From NCBI GenBank assembly GCA_009937635.1, contig JAACFF010000008.1, positions 1 through 44,521 on the forward strand: a stretch of DNA of 44,521 nucleotides, in the 5' to 3' direction. The stretch is from Chloroflexota bacterium. Its GTDB lineage: Bacteria; Chloroflexota; Anaerolineae; Promineifilales; Promineifilaceae. Below the pieces are notes generated by a model. It was not told where the DNA came from. It was given only the letters and a program-made list of their open reading frames with translations, and did no database searches. Shown here piece after piece: positions 43,970-44,521 of the stretch. Position 1 is the first letter of the stretch, and each line of letters opens with the position of its first letter. The position numbers and the translations under genes are program-made.

Positions 43970-44521
43970 TTAGGCAACCGCCTGCACGCTGCTACTGGTT
44001 TCGATTGCGCTGGCTTGCTCTTCTCGTGCGGCCAACAACTTGTTCAGTGCACTCAAATAAGCGCGTGCGCTGGCCACCACGATATCCGTGCTGGCCCCGT
44101 GACCGCTGAAGGTACGGATAAATGGCTGGTTGGTTTGCAGGTTAATTCCGTATTCCGTATCACCATTATGGGGCTGAATACGTACCGTGGCCTCGGCGAT
44201 GGCGTCCATCCCTTCAGTAACCGCGTTGATGCTGAATTCAGTGAGCTCATTGGAAACACAGATAATGCGATTGATAGCCTGATACACCGCATCAACGGGG
44301 CCAGTTCCCAGTGCGGCATCCTGAATTTCCTGGTCATTAGGGCCAGTTAGGCTTACCGTGGCTGTGGGGATGCTGTGGTCGCCACACGATACCTGGATGT
44401 GGTTCAGTTTCCAGATCTCCGGGGGTTGGTAGATTTCATCGGCGATAATCGCTTCAAGATCGGCGTCGGCAACGATCTTCTTCTTATCGGCCAGCGACTT
44501 GAAGCGCTTGAAGGCAACGTT
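43970..44521 (-). CDS. leuA: 2-isopropylmalate synthase, C-terminal part (partial)
   Basis: The frame runs off the right edge; 183 residues are visible. They form the C-terminal portion: the linker region FKSLADKKKIVADADLEAII, then the allosteric (LeuA dimer) domain with IPTATVSLTGPNDQEIQDAA, GTGPVDAVYQAINRI, and NLQTNQPFIRTFSGHGASTDIV. It ends SSSVQAVA at TAA, complement 43970-43972. This domain binds leucine for feedback inhibition in LeuA proteins. It is the first visible gene of the operon; the catalytic TIM barrel lies outside the window. Confidence 0.9.
   Translation of the reverse strand, partial: NVAFKRFKSLADKKKIVADADLEAIIADEIYQPPEIWKLNHIQVSCGDHSIPTATVSLTGPNDQEIQDAALGTGPVDAVYQAINRIICVSNELTEFSINAVTEGMDAIAEATVRIQPHNGDTEYGINLQTNQPFIRTFSGHGASTDIVVASARAYLSALNKLLAAREEQASAIETSSSVQAVA

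Overview
The window most resembles a contig from a mesophilic Chloroflexota bacterium (Anaerolineae/Caldilineae-like). This is an inference from gene families: a DUF2723 glycosyltransferase, a GT39-type mannosyltransferase, membrane beta-propeller/nSTAND ATPases, citramalate-based isoleucine synthesis and a cimA-leu-ilv cluster. There is no rRNA and no phage, IS element or CRISPR array, so the lineage cannot be proved here. Coding density is high. Most genes are housekeeping, with a few accessory islands.

Layout. 1-2295 (minus strand): start of an exported protein and a large membrane glycosyltransferase. 2381-4138 (plus): tRNA-Asn with a strong promoter and terminator, then gpmI. 4174-9415 (plus): a decayed methyltransferase tail, then an ABC-2 exporter operon (ATPase, a membrane-anchored beta-propeller protein, two permeases). 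9458-11612 (plus): a probable cobalamin riboswitch and terminator, followed by a lipoprotein with a terpenoid-cyclase-like alpha/alpha barrel and a C-terminally anchored Cys-rich protein. The pair resembles a bacterial, two-polypeptide counterpart of transcobalamin/intrinsic factor. 11699-20107: a small hypothetical (plus), then on the minus strand a RelA/SpoT homolog whose hydrolase site looks dead, a YtxH/membrane protein pair, mnmA with its cysteine desulfurase, and an orphan histidine kinase. 20369-22995 (plus): eno, clpP and sixA. 22999-29415 (minus): two nSTAND ATPase genes, one an OmpR-type winged-helix regulator and the other a 1683-aa protein joining an outside beta-propeller to an inside ATPase. 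29497-32474 (plus): YprB-like exonuclease, serine-hydrolase lipoprotein, small charged protein. 32475-33161: a gene-poor stretch with an apparent frameshifted gene remnant. 33162-44521 (minus): a branched-chain amino acid operon transcribed as leuA, methyltransferase, leuC, leuD, cimA, GT39, leuB, lhgO, ilvD.

How the genes work together. gpmI and eno are consecutive glycolytic steps. The cysteine desulfurase and MnmA overlap and form the sulfur relay for tRNA 2-thiouridine. LeuA, LeuC, LeuD and LeuB make the leucine precursor. CimA feeds citramalate into the same LeuCD/LeuB enzymes for isoleucine, and IlvD serves all branched-chain pathways. LhgO and a methyltransferase in that operon may be metabolite-repair or side-product enzymes (inference).

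Across the window the palindrome ACGGCCGT occurs at least 21 times, against about 0.7 expected for a random octamer, in more than one reading frame. This looks like a genome-wide DNA-level signal.
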